From assembly GCA_035301265.1 (NCBI GenBank), contig DATGUP010000004.1:1-64000 (forward strand): a DNA stretch of 64,000 bases, written 5' to 3'. The notes beneath the pieces are model-generated. The model saw nothing but the letters and a program-made list of their open reading frames with translations. It ran no database searches and was not told the DNA's origin. The DNA comes from DATGUP01 sp035301265 (GTDB taxonomy: Bacteria; Bacillota; Bacilli; Bacillales; Amphibacillaceae). The stretch's first letter is position 1. Each line of letters begins with the position of its first letter. This document shows, one piece after another, positions 22,881 to 32,852 of this stretch. A program made the translations under genes and the position numbers.

Positions 22881-25223
22881 TCAACTTAATGTTAAAACAG
22901 TAACTCCACTTCCCCCTTCTTCGGCTGTTCCCGTTCGAAAGTCTGTAATTCGCTCGTGTTTTTCGGCAAATGTTTTCACACCTTTTCTTAACGCACCAGT
23001 TCCTTTGCCGTGTATGATGGAGACGTGTTGATAACCGGCTAGCAGCGCATCGTCAATGTATTTATCGAGCGTTTCTAAGGCATCTTCATAACGCTCGCCG
23101 CGCAGGTCTAATTCAGGGCTAACATGATAGCTCTTTCCTTTCACAGTAGCCATAGGATTTTCCGCAAGTTTTTGCGGTTTTTCGATCAATTGTAAATCGG
23201 TTCGTTTTGCTTTGACTTTCATAATACCGACTTGTACGCGATATTCGTCATCGCTAATTTTTTCAAGAACGGTTCCTTCTTGATTAACTGTCAACAATTT
23301 AATCGTATCGCCAGGTTTTAATTTTGTTTTCTTTTGCGATTTAACATCCGGTGTTGATTGTTCTTTTTTGGAAATATTTGGCTTGGCGTCTTCCAGTCTT
23401 TTTTTCGCCTCGATCCACTTATGCTCTTTCAATGAATGAGCTGTTTTCATCTGCCGAATATCTTCAACAATCCGGGCCGCTTCATCCTTTGCTTTTTGCA
23501 GTGATTTTTCCGCCTTCTGTTCAGCTTGCTTATACAATTTCTCTCGTTTGTCTTTGAATTGTGCCCAAGCTTTTTCAAGATCCCTTTTTAACTTCTCGCT
23601 TTCATATAGAATGCGCCGAGCTTGCTCGTACTCTTTTTCCGCTTGTTTACGGGCAGTATCCAGTGAAGAAATCATGTTTTCAACTTGTTTTGAATCCATG
23701 CCAAGATAGCTTTTAGCTTGATCGATGATCGATGCATCCAATCCGAGTCTTTTGGATATATCAAATGCATTGCTTCGACCGGGAACACCGATAAGCAAAC
23801 GATACGTCGGCTCAAGCGTATCGACATCGAATTCGACTGAGGCATTGACAACGTATTTACGGTTATAACCATACGCTTTTAGCTCGGGATAATGCGTTGT
23901 CGCAACGACACGTGCATTTTTGGCAATGACTTCATCCAAAATCGCCATGGCCAGAGCCGCTCCTTCTTGTGGGTCAGTTCCAGCACCAAGCTCATCAAAC
24001 AAGACGAGTGATTGATCATCTACCTGCTGGATGATCGATACGATGTTTGTCATATGTGATGAAAAGGTGCTTAAGTTTTGTTCGATAGACTGTTCATCAC
24101 CGATATCGGCAAACACATTTGTAAACACGGCCATTTCACAACCATCAAGTGCGGGAATTTGTAATCCGGATTGAGCCATCAGCGTGCACAGTCCGATCAT
24201 TTTCAATGTCACGGTTTTCCCGCCAGTATTTGGACCGGTGATGACGATCGATGTATAATCTTTACCAATTTCAATATCATTGGCGACGACTTCGTTTTCA
24301 GGTAGAAGGGGGTGACGGGCTTGCTTCATCTTGATTATACCGTTGTTATTTAATATTGGCATAGCCCCTTTCATATTTCGGGCTAGTTTAGCACGGGCGA
24401 ATATGAAATCAATTTGTGCTAACGCATCGATATTTTGCTCTAAATCGGTCCTATGGTCAGCGATCGCTTGGCTTAGCGTTTGCAAAATGCGTTCTATTTC
24501 TTGTTTTTCTTGGCTGCGCGCTTCTTGGAGCTGATTGTTCAAATCAACGACTGCTTTTGGTTCCATGAACAATGTCGCTCCTGATGTCGACTGATCGTGG
24601 ACAATGCCGCCGACTGTTGTGCGATGTTCCTGTTTAACCGGAAGCACATACCGGTCATTACGAATTGTAATGATTGCATCGGATAATACGCTGCTCGACG
24701 ATTTAATATAACTTTCCAATTTATCACGTATCCGGTCTTCAAATGATCGAATCGATGAACGAATGCTATGCAATTTAGCCGATGCGCGATCCATCATACG
24801 TCCATGATCGTCAATGCAACTTTTAATCTGGGTTTCCAAATCGCGAAGAGGAGTGATGTTTTGCGCAAGTTTTTGTAAAGTCGGCAACTCTTCGTCTAAT
24901 TTTTCAATAAAAGCTTTCGCCTTCCTGCCGCCATAAATCGTTGTGGCGACATCTAAACATTCCAGTTCATTCAATATTCCGCCGATGACAGAACGCTTCA
25001 AACTAGAGCGAATATCGGTGATTCCACCTAACGGAACCATTTGATTAAGTCGCAAAACGCGAACCGCCTCATCGGTCTCGGCATGTAATTTTTTGACTTC
25101 ATGAAGATCTTTCGATGGGGAAAGCCGAGTGCACAATTCTTGCCCAAGCGAAGTTTCAGCCTGCTTTTTTAGCCGGTTCACGATTTTATCAAACTCCAGC
25201 TTTTGCAATGTTTGTTCATTCAT
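22881..25223 (-). CDS. mutS2: Endonuclease MutS2
   Basis: MutS2 acts on recombination intermediates and in ribosome rescue in Bacillus rather than in mismatch repair. The 780-residue protein has the MutS core without the mismatch-binding domain. It contains Walker A ITGPNTGGKTVTLKMIGL (about residue 330-347), a Walker B region with LVLFDELGAGTDPQEGAALA, and the STFSSHM signature. A long charged coiled coil (about 515-640) and a C-terminal Smr nuclease domain with LDLRGERYEDAL and HGKGTGALRKGV follow. It starts 21 bases after polX and shares its operon. Confidence 0.96.
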   Translation of the reverse strand: MNEQTLQKLEFDKIVNRLKKQAETSLGQELCTRLSPSKDLHEVKKLHAETDEAVRVLRLNQMVPLGGITDIRSSLKRSVIGGILNELECLDVATTIYGGRKAKAFIEKLDEELPTLQKLAQNITPLRDLETQIKSCIDDHGRMMDRASAKLHSIRSSIRSFEDRIRDKLESYIKSSSSVLSDAIITIRNDRYVLPVKQEHRTTVGGIVHDQSTSGATLFMEPKAVVDLNNQLQEARSQEKQEIERILQTLSQAIADHRTDLEQNIDALAQIDFIFARAKLARNMKGAMPILNNNGIIKMKQARHPLLPENEVVANDIEIGKDYTSIVITGPNTGGKTVTLKMIGLCTLMAQSGLQIPALDGCEMAVFTNVFADIGDEQSIEQNLSTFSSHMTNIVSIIQQVDDQSLVLFDELGAGTDPQEGAALAMAILDEVIAKNARVVATTHYPELKAYGYNRKYVVNASVEFDVDTLEPTYRLLIGVPGRSNAFDISKRLGLDASIIDQAKSYLGMDSKQVENMISSLDTARKQAEKEYEQARRILYESEKLKRDLEKAWAQFKDKREKLYKQAEQKAEKSLQKAKDEAARIVEDIRQMKTAHSLKEHKWIEAKKRLEDAKPNISKKEQSTPDVKSQKKTKLKPGDTIKLLTVNQEGTVLEKISDDEYRVQVGIMKVKAKRTDLQLIEKPQKLAENPMATVKGKSYHVSPELDLRGERYEDALETLDKYIDDALLAGYQHVSIIHGKGTGALRKGVKTFAEKHERITDFRTGTAEEGGSGVTVLTLS

Positions 25224-25244
25224 GTCAATCGGCTCCTTTATCGA

Positions 25245-26963
25245 TTACTTGTTACGATTCAAAAAGGCCTTCAACTGTTCTAACGGCCACGTGTTAATCA
25301 CCGTGTCTTTATGAATCCAACCTTTGCGCGCGGTTGCTATGCCGTAATCCATATGATCAAACATCGAATAGGAATGGGCATCGGTATTGATCGCCAGCTT
25401 TACACCTATTTTTTGAGCAGTTTGAGCCCATTCCGCCGAAAGATCTAGGCGGTTAGGATTAGCATTGATCTCCAAAGCTGTATCGGTTTCTTTCGCTCGC
25501 ATGATGAGTTTTTCCATATTAAGACGGTAACCTTCCCGTTGTCCGATCAGCCTTCCAGTCGGGTGGGCAATCAAGGAAACATAAGGGCTGTCCATCGCCG
25601 CATACAACCGTTCCATAATTTTTGCTTCGGGTTGGTTAAAGCCGGAATGTATAGCTGCAATCACAAAATCCATCTCTTGCAAAAAATCGTTAGAAAAATC
25701 AAGTGTCCCATCTGGCAAAATATCCATCTCCACACCAGCAAAAATGTGAATATCGTTGTATTTGGCATTTAGGCGAGCGATTTCCTCTCGTTGCTTTAGC
25801 AACCTTGTTTCATTTAAACCATCCGCCACGCGCAAATATTTGGAATGATCAGTGATCGCCATGTACTCGTATCCATTCGCACGTGCGTTGTTCACCATTT
25901 CTTCAGGTGACTGTGCTCCGTCGCTCCATGTCGTATGCATGTGCAAATCACCGCGAATGTCTTTGATATCAATCAAATGAAGCGGGCGCCGCGCAGATTC
26001 GATCTCACCTGTATTTTCCCTGATTTCCGGTGGGATATAATGCAAGCCAAAATGATGGAATAATGCTTCCTCACTCGGAAATGTTATTGTCTCTTTAGTA
26101 TCTTCTTTTTCAACTCCGTATTCATTAATTTTTTCTCCCCGCGCTTTGGCCAACTGCCTTATCGCGACATTATGGTCTTTAGACCCAGTAAAATGGTGCA
26201 GCATCGTAGCAAAAGCTTCCGAACGAACGAGACGAAAATCAACATTCACATCGTAAACATCTGCCAGCACGACCGATACCTTCGTCGTCCCTTTGGACAC
26301 CACATCTTTGATCCCATCCATGCCTAACAAAGCATCGCGCACTGCTTCTGGCTTTTCCGTAGCAATAATATAGTCTATATCCTTAATCGTCTCACGCATC
26401 CGACGTAAACTGCCGGCCCGAGAATACTTATCAATCGATGGGATTCGGTCCAACTCCTTTTCGATTTTTTCTGCAACTGATAACATCGTTGCGATCGGTA
26501 GCCGTTCCGGGCGTTTTCCAGCATCTGCCAGCGCCGTGAGAATATTTTCGACCGTTTTTTTTCCGAAACCTTCTAATTGCTCGACCTGCCCTGATTCGCA
26601 CGCTTTCTTAAGCGACTCCGCATCAGTAATATGAAGCGACTGGTATAATTTGGCAAGCTTTTTCCCGCCGAGGCCAGGCAATTGTAGAAGCGGCACCAAT
26701 CCTTCTGGCACTTCCGCTTCAAGCTGGGTGAGCGTTGTAGATTGACCTGTTTCTACATATTCTTTTATCACTGCACCCGTTCCTTTACCAATGCCTTTTA
26801 GTTTTGTTACATCATCAATTTCCGCAAGTGAGCGCACATCCCTTTCAAGACTTTGAGCTGCTTTACGATATGCTGACACTTTAAACGGATTTTCTCCTTT
26901 TAATTCCAACAATAGAGCAATCTGTTCCAACAGCTTAATGACATCTTTTTTATCGATAGACAT
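25245..26963 (-). CDS. polX: PolX-type DNA polymerase/3'-5' exonuclease
   Basis: PolX (572 residues, B. subtilis YshC) is a family X polymerase used in base-excision and gap repair. It has N-terminal helix-hairpin-helix motifs (LKGIGKGTGAVIKEY; LPGLGGKKLAKLY; LEGFGKKTVENIL). The nucleotidyltransferase region has GSLRRMRETIKDIDYII with the metal-binding Asp pair, and the C-terminal PHP domain has DLHMHTTWSDGAQ, ITDHSKYL and an IHSGF segment for the exonuclease. I chose the ATG at 26963, six codons into a longer frame, because GAAGGCGGG precedes it at normal spacing; the cvpA stop is 15 bases upstream. Confidence 0.95.
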   Translation of the reverse strand: MSIDKKDVIKLLEQIALLLELKGENPFKVSAYRKAAQSLERDVRSLAEIDDVTKLKGIGKGTGAVIKEYVETGQSTTLTQLEAEVPEGLVPLLQLPGLGGKKLAKLYQSLHITDAESLKKACESGQVEQLEGFGKKTVENILTALADAGKRPERLPIATMLSVAEKIEKELDRIPSIDKYSRAGSLRRMRETIKDIDYIIATEKPEAVRDALLGMDGIKDVVSKGTTKVSVVLADVYDVNVDFRLVRSEAFATMLHHFTGSKDHNVAIRQLAKARGEKINEYGVEKEDTKETITFPSEEALFHHFGLHYIPPEIRENTGEIESARRPLHLIDIKDIRGDLHMHTTWSDGAQSPEEMVNNARANGYEYMAITDHSKYLRVADGLNETRLLKQREEIARLNAKYNDIHIFAGVEMDILPDGTLDFSNDFLQEMDFVIAAIHSGFNQPEAKIMERLYAAMDSPYVSLIAHPTGRLIGQREGYRLNMEKLIMRAKETDTALEINANPNRLDLSAEWAQTAQKIGVKLAINTDAHSYSMFDHMDYGIATARKGWIHKDTVINTWPLEQLKAFLNRNK

Positions 26964-26977
26964 GTTACAACCCGCCT

Positions 26978-27544
26978 TCAATCATAATAGCCAAACAACA
27001 CAAAGTTTTCCACATCCGAAAACCATAACGTCTTTAATTTTGCCGAAAGATAGGGGGTATGCTCGATAATGAATAATGCAAGCGGCGAATCAGCGATCCA
27101 AGCTTGGACGTTTTCAGCCGGTGTAAGCGCTAAAATCGACAAAACGATGAAAATGATCAAATAGACTTCCAAAAATCCGAGCACGGCCCCGAGAATGCGG
27201 TTGAGGGAATTCAAAACGGGTAAAGACGCTACAAAATCGAGCATGGAGGCAATTAATTGCAAAGCGAGCTTCGCAACAAAAAAGATCAATGCAAATGAAA
27301 TAGCATTATAGAACGCCGTCTCTAGCGGTAACGCGTTCAAAAACACCGCCCAAGCGCTGTCGTTGGATAATTCTGGGTATGGAATCCATAGTGAAAGTTT
27401 GGATGCCAATTGATCGTAATAAAGGACAGCGACGACAAAAGCGATAATAAATCCTGTCAAATGCAACACTTGTAAAATAAAACCACGTTTCAGCCCCATT
27501 AACAAACCAAAAATAAGCAATAAAAATAAAATGATGTCTACCAT
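26978..27544 (-). CDS. yshB: CvpA-family membrane protein (YshB)
   Basis: This 188-residue protein has four predicted membrane helices and the CvpA (colicin V production) family pattern. MVDIILFLLLIFGLLMGLKR is followed by GFILQVLHLTGFIIAF, and NRILGAVLGFLEVYLIIFIV appears toward the C terminus. The molecular role of YshB is unknown. It is placed between zapA and polX exactly as in B. subtilis, with 3 bases after zapA, suggesting coupled translation. The start codon is ATG, overlapping no alternative. Confidence 0.9.
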   Translation of the reverse strand: MVDIILFLLLIFGLLMGLKRGFILQVLHLTGFIIAFVVAVLYYDQLASKLSLWIPYPELSNDSAWAVFLNALPLETAFYNAISFALIFFVAKLALQLIASMLDFVASLPVLNSLNRILGAVLGFLEVYLIIFIVLSILALTPAENVQAWIADSPLALFIIEHTPYLSAKLKTLWFSDVENFVLFGYYD

Positions 27545-27547
27545 TTT

Positions 27548-27814
27548 CTACTTGTCCTCTTTCCGATTCAGTTTACCCACTAACGTAGCATAGTCTTCCT
27601 TCAATTTTAAATAATCGTTCATCGCATTCACAGCCGTTAAAACGGCCAATTTCGTTGTATCCAAACTCGGGTTCATATCGTGTATTTCCCGCATTTTTTG
27701 GTCGACAAGACTTGCTACAAGACGGACATGCTGCGGCGATTCGGTGCCGATGATGGTATATGGTTTATTGTAAATATCAACTGTTATTCGTGTTTTATCG
27801 TCGTTTTGGGTCAC
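27548..27814 (-). CDS. zapA: Cell division protein ZapA
   Basis: ZapA bundles FtsZ filaments at midcell. The 88-residue protein has the globular head (RITVDIYNKPYTIIGTESPQ, VRLVASLVDQKMREI) and a C-terminal coiled coil (AMNDYLKLKEDYATLVGKL), the normal ZapA layout. I chose the GTG at 27814, because AAGGGGG lies six bases before it; a TTG seven codons upstream starts inside this site. It begins the zapA–yshB–polX–mutS2 run and is divergent from rnhC. Confidence 0.93.
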   Translation of the reverse strand: MTQNDDKTRITVDIYNKPYTIIGTESPQHVRLVASLVDQKMREIHDMNPSLDTTKLAVLTAVNAMNDYLKLKEDYATLVGKLNRKEDK

Positions 27815-27991
27815 ACGGATAACCCCCTTCGTCAAAACTGACTGCTCACTATCATTTTACTATTTTTCCAGATAAATAGTCCACTTAATATTAACATGAA
27901 GAAATAGGTTTAGGAAGCGTTGGGGCTATAAATGATTTCCCTATCCAACCTTCTCTGCTATAGTGTATAGAAGAGATTGGAGAGATGCATT

Positions 27992-28906
27992 GTGTCACAA
28001 AAAACATACACTTTTTCACACCGTACAATTAACGAGATGAAGTATTTTTATCGAGATGTTTTGACCGATGCACCACAGGGTGCCGTTTTTCGAGCGAAAA
28101 CAAAACACGCCGTCATCACCGCCTATAACTCAGGGAAAGTTCTTTTTCAAGGCAAAAAACCACAAGCCGAGGTAGAAAAATGGACCGATGCCACTATCGA
28201 ATCCGAAAATGTCAACAAACCAAATCATGCATATACGCCTCCAGTTTCCTTGTATACAATGAGCCATATCGGATCTGACGAGGCCGGAACCGGTGATTAT
28301 TTTGGTCCGATAACGACTTGCTGTACGTTTGTCCCACAGGAAAAAATACCTTTGCTCAAGGAATTAGGTGTACGCGATTCGAAAAGCATTGCGGATACAA
28401 CGATCCGCCAACTAGCGATGGACATTATAGCCTGCGACATCCCGTACACCCTTTATGTATTACCTAATGAAAAATATAACGACTTGCAAACGAAAGGCTG
28501 GTCTCAAGGAAAGATGAAAACAATGCTGCACCATTATGCTATCCAAAAACTGCTCAAAAAAATCGGTACCGCCCAACCGAAGGGCATTTTAATCGATCAG
28601 TTTTGTGAACCACGTATTTATGCAAAACATCTCGCATCCGAACAGGAAACGATGACAAAACATACGTATTTTATAACGAATGCAGAAAAACACTCGATCG
28701 CTGTTGCTGCCGCCTCCATCATTGCCAGAACACGTTTTTTGCAAGAAATCGATAAGCTATCCGCAAAACTTGGTATCTCACTTCCTAAGGGAGCGGCTAG
28801 TCATGTCAATGAAACCATACGAACAATCGTTGATACAAAGGGAAAGCATGCTTTAAACGCTTGTGCGAAAGTCCACTTTGCCAACACGAAAAAAGCGATA
28901 GGATAA
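27992..28906 (+). CDS. rnhC: Ribonuclease HIII
   Basis: RNase HIII cleaves RNA in RNA-DNA hybrids. The 304-residue protein has an N-terminal TBP-like substrate-binding domain (about 1-85) and a type 2 RNase H catalytic domain. The acidic active site appears as GSDEAGTGDYFGPI (DE pair), VRDSKS and ILIDQF, with a later acidic/Ser-Ile-Ala block HSIAVAAASIIART. Translation begins at GTG (27992) with GGAGAGA upstream; the TTG five codons earlier overlaps that site. It faces zapA divergently and is convergent with pheT. Confidence 0.95.
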   Translation: MSQKTYTFSHRTINEMKYFYRDVLTDAPQGAVFRAKTKHAVITAYNSGKVLFQGKKPQAEVEKWTDATIESENVNKPNHAYTPPVSLYTMSHIGSDEAGTGDYFGPITTCCTFVPQEKIPLLKELGVRDSKSIADTTIRQLAMDIIACDIPYTLYVLPNEKYNDLQTKGWSQGKMKTMLHHYAIQKLLKKIGTAQPKGILIDQFCEPRIYAKHLASEQETMTKHTYFITNAEKHSIAVAAASIIARTRFLQEIDKLSAKLGISLPKGAASHVNETIRTIVDTKGKHALNACAKVHFANTKKAIG

Positions 28907-28930
28907 GCGATTCAGCCAGCTGCGATTATA

Positions 28931-28967
28931 AAAATCAAGGCCCCAGAAGATACCTGCGCCGGGGCCT
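28931..28967 (-). terminator. Intrinsic terminator after pheT
   Basis: AGGCCCC (28938-28944) pairs with GGGGCCT (28961-28967). On the minus strand it follows the pheT stop closely and ends in TTGATTTTTAT. Confidence 0.75.
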
Positions 28968-28973
28968 GTTCGA

Positions 28974-31400
28974 TCAGGAACGGATATAAGAGCGATGGGT
29001 CTGGTTAACCGCATCAACAATTTTCCCGTGCCAACTATCAATTTCCTCATCGGTCAATGTTTTCTCTACATCTCGGTAAACGATATTATAGGCGAGTGAT
29101 TTTTTACCTTTTGGAAGATGTTCTCCTTTATAAACATCAAACAAATGGACCTGTTCCACTAACGGTGCACCTTCTGTTTCTATCGTTTGTTGCACATCGC
29201 CCGCTTGGACATCATCGTCTACAATAAAAGCAATATCCCGTGAAATGGATGGATATTTTGGAATCGGTGTGTACGATGATTGCGGCGTATGGACAGCTAA
29301 TACTTTTTCCAGATTGATATCAAATACATAAGTAGATGGCAGCTCTTTTTCTTTTGCAAGTTTAGGGTGAATTTGGCCGATAAATCCAATCGTTTCCGCA
29401 TGCCACTTGATCACAGCACATCTGCCTGGATGCATATCTTCCAATCGAGCTTGCCTAAATGCAACCGGAATCTCTAAAAAGCGGAACAAGCCTTCGATAA
29501 TCCCTTTGACGACGTAAAAATCGACCGGTTTTTTTTCCTGTTGCCACGGATGATCGATCCATAAACTGGTTAACGTACCTGAAAGCCGCTCATGCTCCAT
29601 CGGCTGTTTGGTCAATGGGTCTTCTTGGGATAAAAACACTTTGCCCCATTCATAAAAAGCCAGATTCGATGAATTTCTTGCTGTATTATAAGCCACAACG
29701 TTGAGAAGGCCAGGCAAAAGACTGAGCCGTAAATATTTATGGTCCTCGGTCATCGGCATCGCTAACTCGACCGGTTTATAGCCTGTTTCACTTATTTCCG
29801 GACTCACTAACCGATTGGCTGAGGCGTTATCAACCAATGAATATGTGATCGTTTCGGTTAATCCAGCACTTTCCATATACCGTTTGATCGCACGTTTCAA
29901 CCGTTGGCGTTCGGTTAATCCGCCGGCTTGGATTTCACCTTTGGGCATCGTATAAGGTAATCGGTCATAACCATAGATGCGAGCAACTTCTTCAAGCATG
30001 TCTTCAAAAATGGCAATATCATTTCGGCGTGTTGGTATCGTAACTTGAAAATATTCGCCTTTTTGTGTAAATGTGAAGTTTAATTTATTTAAAATTTCCG
30101 CTGTTTCCTCTGGTGTGATCGATGTGCCTAGCCGCTTATTGATCAAGCGATTATCTATTTCTAACTCGGTTGCCGATCGGTCTAATGCATCAAATTCGAC
30201 AACGCCTGATAGAACGCTTGCGTTTGCATATTGTTCTAGCAATCGGCAGGCGCGAAAGCCAGCCGCTTTTACTCGATTTGGATCCACCCCTTTTTCAAAG
30301 CGGATGCTCGATTCACTGCGCAAGCCTGTTTCAGTTGCCGTTTTACGCACCGTAAACGGATCAAAATAAGCGGCTTCTAGTAAAACAGTCGTTGTGCCGT
30401 CATGGACTTCAGTATTAGCACCGCCCATAACTCCCGCTAAGGCAACCGGTTCTTTTCCATTCGTAATGACTAAATGCTCACTGGATAATCTGCGTTTTTG
30501 ATCATCGAGTGTTGTGATCGTTTCACCATCTTTAGCGCGGCGCACTACAATGCTATCGGAACCAAGCCGATCAAAATCAAATGCATGAAGCGGCTGACCA
30601 TACTCTATAAGCACGTAGTTCGTAATATCAACAACATTGTTAATCGGCCGGATACCAGCTGCGATTAAATAGTTGCGCATCCAAAGAGGCGATGGTTTAA
30701 TCTCAATATCTTTAACAATAAAAGCTCCGTAGTACGGAGTTAACTCAGGGACATCCACATTGACCGATACGACATCCTCTGCTTTCTCCTGGACAGGATG
30801 GATTGTTTCATCCGGCCACTTCACTGGCTTATCTAAAATAGCCGATACTTCATAACTGACACCGAGCATGTTCAAACAATCCGCTCGATTCGGTGTTAAA
30901 TCAAATTCCAACACGGCATCATCTAAATTTAATAACGGCTCCACCGGATCGCCGACGGAAACATCATCTGGAAATACAAAAATACCCTCTGCCATATCGC
31001 TTGGAATATTTTGCATGTCTACACCAAGCTCTTGAAGAGAACAGATCATCCCATTTGATTCAACACCGCGCAATTGCACACGGTCAATTTTGACATCGCC
31101 TGGAAGAATTGCGCCAGGTTTAGCTACGGCTACTTTCTGCCCTGCTCGCACATTAGGTGCACCGCAAACGATCTGCAATGTCTCATTGCCAACATCGACC
31201 TGGCATAACGTCAATTTATCGGCATGAGGATGTTTTTCACACGATTCTATATAACCGACAACAACGTGCTCACTTTTTTCAGCGATATAACGGATGCCAT
31301 CCACCTCAATACCGGCTTTCGTTAGCTTTTCAGCAAGTTCAGCAGGATGGATATCATCTATGTCAATGTAATGTTTTAGCCAATTCAATGAGACTAACAA
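28974..31400 (-). CDS. pheT: Phenylalanyl-tRNA synthetase beta subunit
   Basis: PheT (808 residues) forms the alpha2-beta2 enzyme with PheS. Domains in order are the EMAP-type tRNA-binding domain (CEKHPHADKLTLCQVDVG, about 54-71) and the B3/B4 editing domain with GLRSESSIRFEKGVD. B5 (RRNDIAIFEDMLEEVARIYG), the inactive catalytic-like core, and the C-terminal anticodon-binding domain with KYPSISRDIAFIVDDDV follow. It starts at ATG, 15 bases after the pheS stop. Confidence 0.97.
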   Translation of the reverse strand: MLVSLNWLKHYIDIDDIHPAELAEKLTKAGIEVDGIRYIAEKSEHVVVGYIESCEKHPHADKLTLCQVDVGNETLQIVCGAPNVRAGQKVAVAKPGAILPGDVKIDRVQLRGVESNGMICSLQELGVDMQNIPSDMAEGIFVFPDDVSVGDPVEPLLNLDDAVLEFDLTPNRADCLNMLGVSYEVSAILDKPVKWPDETIHPVQEKAEDVVSVNVDVPELTPYYGAFIVKDIEIKPSPLWMRNYLIAAGIRPINNVVDITNYVLIEYGQPLHAFDFDRLGSDSIVVRRAKDGETITTLDDQKRRLSSEHLVITNGKEPVALAGVMGGANTEVHDGTTTVLLEAAYFDPFTVRKTATETGLRSESSIRFEKGVDPNRVKAAGFRACRLLEQYANASVLSGVVEFDALDRSATELEIDNRLINKRLGTSITPEETAEILNKLNFTFTQKGEYFQVTIPTRRNDIAIFEDMLEEVARIYGYDRLPYTMPKGEIQAGGLTERQRLKRAIKRYMESAGLTETITYSLVDNASANRLVSPEISETGYKPVELAMPMTEDHKYLRLSLLPGLLNVVAYNTARNSSNLAFYEWGKVFLSQEDPLTKQPMEHERLSGTLTSLWIDHPWQQEKKPVDFYVVKGIIEGLFRFLEIPVAFRQARLEDMHPGRCAVIKWHAETIGFIGQIHPKLAKEKELPSTYVFDINLEKVLAVHTPQSSYTPIPKYPSISRDIAFIVDDDVQAGDVQQTIETEGAPLVEQVHLFDVYKGEHLPKGKKSLAYNIVYRDVEKTLTDEEIDSWHGKIVDAVNQTHRSYIRS

Positions 31401-31415
31401 TTTTAGTTACCTCCT

Positions 31416-32450
31416 TCATGCATGATGAAATTGTTGTAAAAACCGGATATCGTTTGTGTAAAAATGACGAATATCATCAATCCCGTATTTCAGCATCGCA
31501 ATGCGATCGGGCCCCATTCCAAAGGCAAAACCAGTATACACTTGCGGATCATAACCAGCCATCTCCAGCACTTTTGGATGGACCATCCCTGCGCCTAAAA
31601 TCTCTATCCAGCCGCTTTGCTTGCACACCGAACAACCTTGACGGTCGCATGAGGCACATGAGATATCCATTTCAACCGACGGCTCGGTAAAAGGAAAAAA
31701 ACTCGGCCGCAGGCGAATGTTCCTATCTTTGCCGAACATGTGTTTGGCAAACGTATCGAGCACCCCTTTTAAATCACTCATGCGCACATCTCTATCGACA
31801 TACAACCCTTCGATTTGCGTAAATTGGTGAGAATGTGTCGCATCGTCATGATCGCGGCGGTAAACTTTGCCTGGGCAAATCATTTTGACCGGTTTATCAC
31901 CTTGATATTCGCGCATCGTTCGTGCCTGCACCGGCGATGTATGTGTTCTAAGAAGCAGCTCATTCGTAATGTAAAATGAATCTTGCATGTCCCGCGCAGG
32001 ATGGTTTTTAGGTAAATTGAGAGCTTCAAAATTGTAATAGTCGGTCTCCACCTCCGGGCCTTCCCGTACTTCAAAACCCATGCTTATGAATAAATCTTCT
32101 ATTTCCTCGATGATCCGAGTCAACAAATGGCCACCACCTAATTTCATCGGACGGCCTGGCAACGTGACATCAATCGCTTCGCGGGCAAGTTTTTCTTCTA
32201 AAGCTTTTTCTTCCAAAATATTGTATTTTTCTTCAATCGCCGTAGTAATCGATTCGCGTACGTGATTAGCCATTTCGCCGACAACTGGGCGTTCTTCTTT
32301 TGCTAGTTTCCCCATTCCTCTAAGCACTTTTGTCAAGGAACCTTTTTTCCCTAAGTAATTGACCCTGATCTGCTTTAGCTCTTGCATATCGTCGGTTTGT
32401 TCAATTTGCCTTAAGGCTTCTTGTTTTAATGTTTGCAACTGTTCTTGCAT
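31416..32450 (-). CDS. pheS: Phenylalanyl-tRNA synthetase alpha subunit
   Basis: PheS (344 residues) carries the catalytic class II site. It has an N-terminal coiled coil (about 1-90), motif 2-like FRVREGPEVETDYYNFEALN and DDATHSHQFTQIEGLYVD, and motif 3 GFAFGMGPDRIAMLKYGIDD. A Cys-rich stretch CASCDRQGCSVCKQ near residue 280 resembles a zinc knuckle, as found in several Bacillaceae PheS. The start at 32450 follows AAAGGAGGTTCATTAGT; a longer frame of 17 codons has no site. The operon is controlled by the upstream T-box. Confidence 0.97.
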   Translation of the reverse strand: MQEQLQTLKQEALRQIEQTDDMQELKQIRVNYLGKKGSLTKVLRGMGKLAKEERPVVGEMANHVRESITTAIEEKYNILEEKALEEKLAREAIDVTLPGRPMKLGGGHLLTRIIEEIEDLFISMGFEVREGPEVETDYYNFEALNLPKNHPARDMQDSFYITNELLLRTHTSPVQARTMREYQGDKPVKMICPGKVYRRDHDDATHSHQFTQIEGLYVDRDVRMSDLKGVLDTFAKHMFGKDRNIRLRPSFFPFTEPSVEMDISCASCDRQGCSVCKQSGWIEILGAGMVHPKVLEMAGYDPQVYTGFAFGMGPDRIAMLKYGIDDIRHFYTNDIRFLQQFHHA

Positions 32451-32506
32451 ACTAATGAACCTCCTTTGTCGTGATTGATCAAGGGGGACAGATGTTTGCA
32501 AAAATC

Positions 32507-32548
32507 ATATAAAAAAACCCCGCTCCCATAAAAGGGACGAGGTTTCTC
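32507..32548 (-). terminator. T-box attenuator of pheST
   Basis: On the minus strand AAACC-CG-CCC pairs with GGG-GCG-GGGTTT and is followed by a run of seven T. It is the regulated terminator of the leader, and pairing of the upstream GGTACC T-box with uncharged tRNA would open it. Confidence 0.85.
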
Positions 32549-32550
32549 GC

Positions 32551-32815
32551 GGTACCACCCTTATTGGCACAGAATGCCTGCCCAACTCGATCATGATATC
32601 GGATGTGAATCCGGAACACCTTTACTTGTTGAAGACGCAGGCCAATGCCAAAGCTTTAGTATCCTAGTTTATGTCTCCAACAAGGTCCAAGTGTCTGCTC
32701 TGGAGTGAATCGGCAGCAATGTACAGCGGAAATGTTCCCAGTCTAAGACATTTCCTCCCTTGGCTGCACAATGGACATGCTGCCTTGGCTCCTTCAACGC
32801 TTCGCTTATTCAAAT
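32551..32815 (-). promoter_or_regulatory. T-box leader (phenylalanine specifier)
   Basis: The minus-strand leader of pheST carries the T-box sequence AAGGGTGGTACCGCG (about 32550-32564). In stem I, GGAGCC...GGCAGCATG pairs with ATTGCTGCC...CTCC, leaving an internal loop GATTCA. The codon TTC (minus strand, 32709-32707) in that loop is the Phe specifier. Uncharged tRNA-Phe would bind and prevent termination at 32507-32548. Confidence 0.92.
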
Positions 32816-32822
32816 TTCTTTT

Positions 32823-32851
32823 ATTATAGATAATCCACGTTTATTTTGCAA
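32823..32851 (-). promoter_or_regulatory. Promoter of the pheST T-box transcript
   Basis: On the minus strand TTGCAA (32846-32851), 17 bases, TATAAT (32823-32828), directly upstream of the leader and just beyond the stop of the methyltransferase gene. Confidence 0.75.
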
Positions 32852-32852
32852 G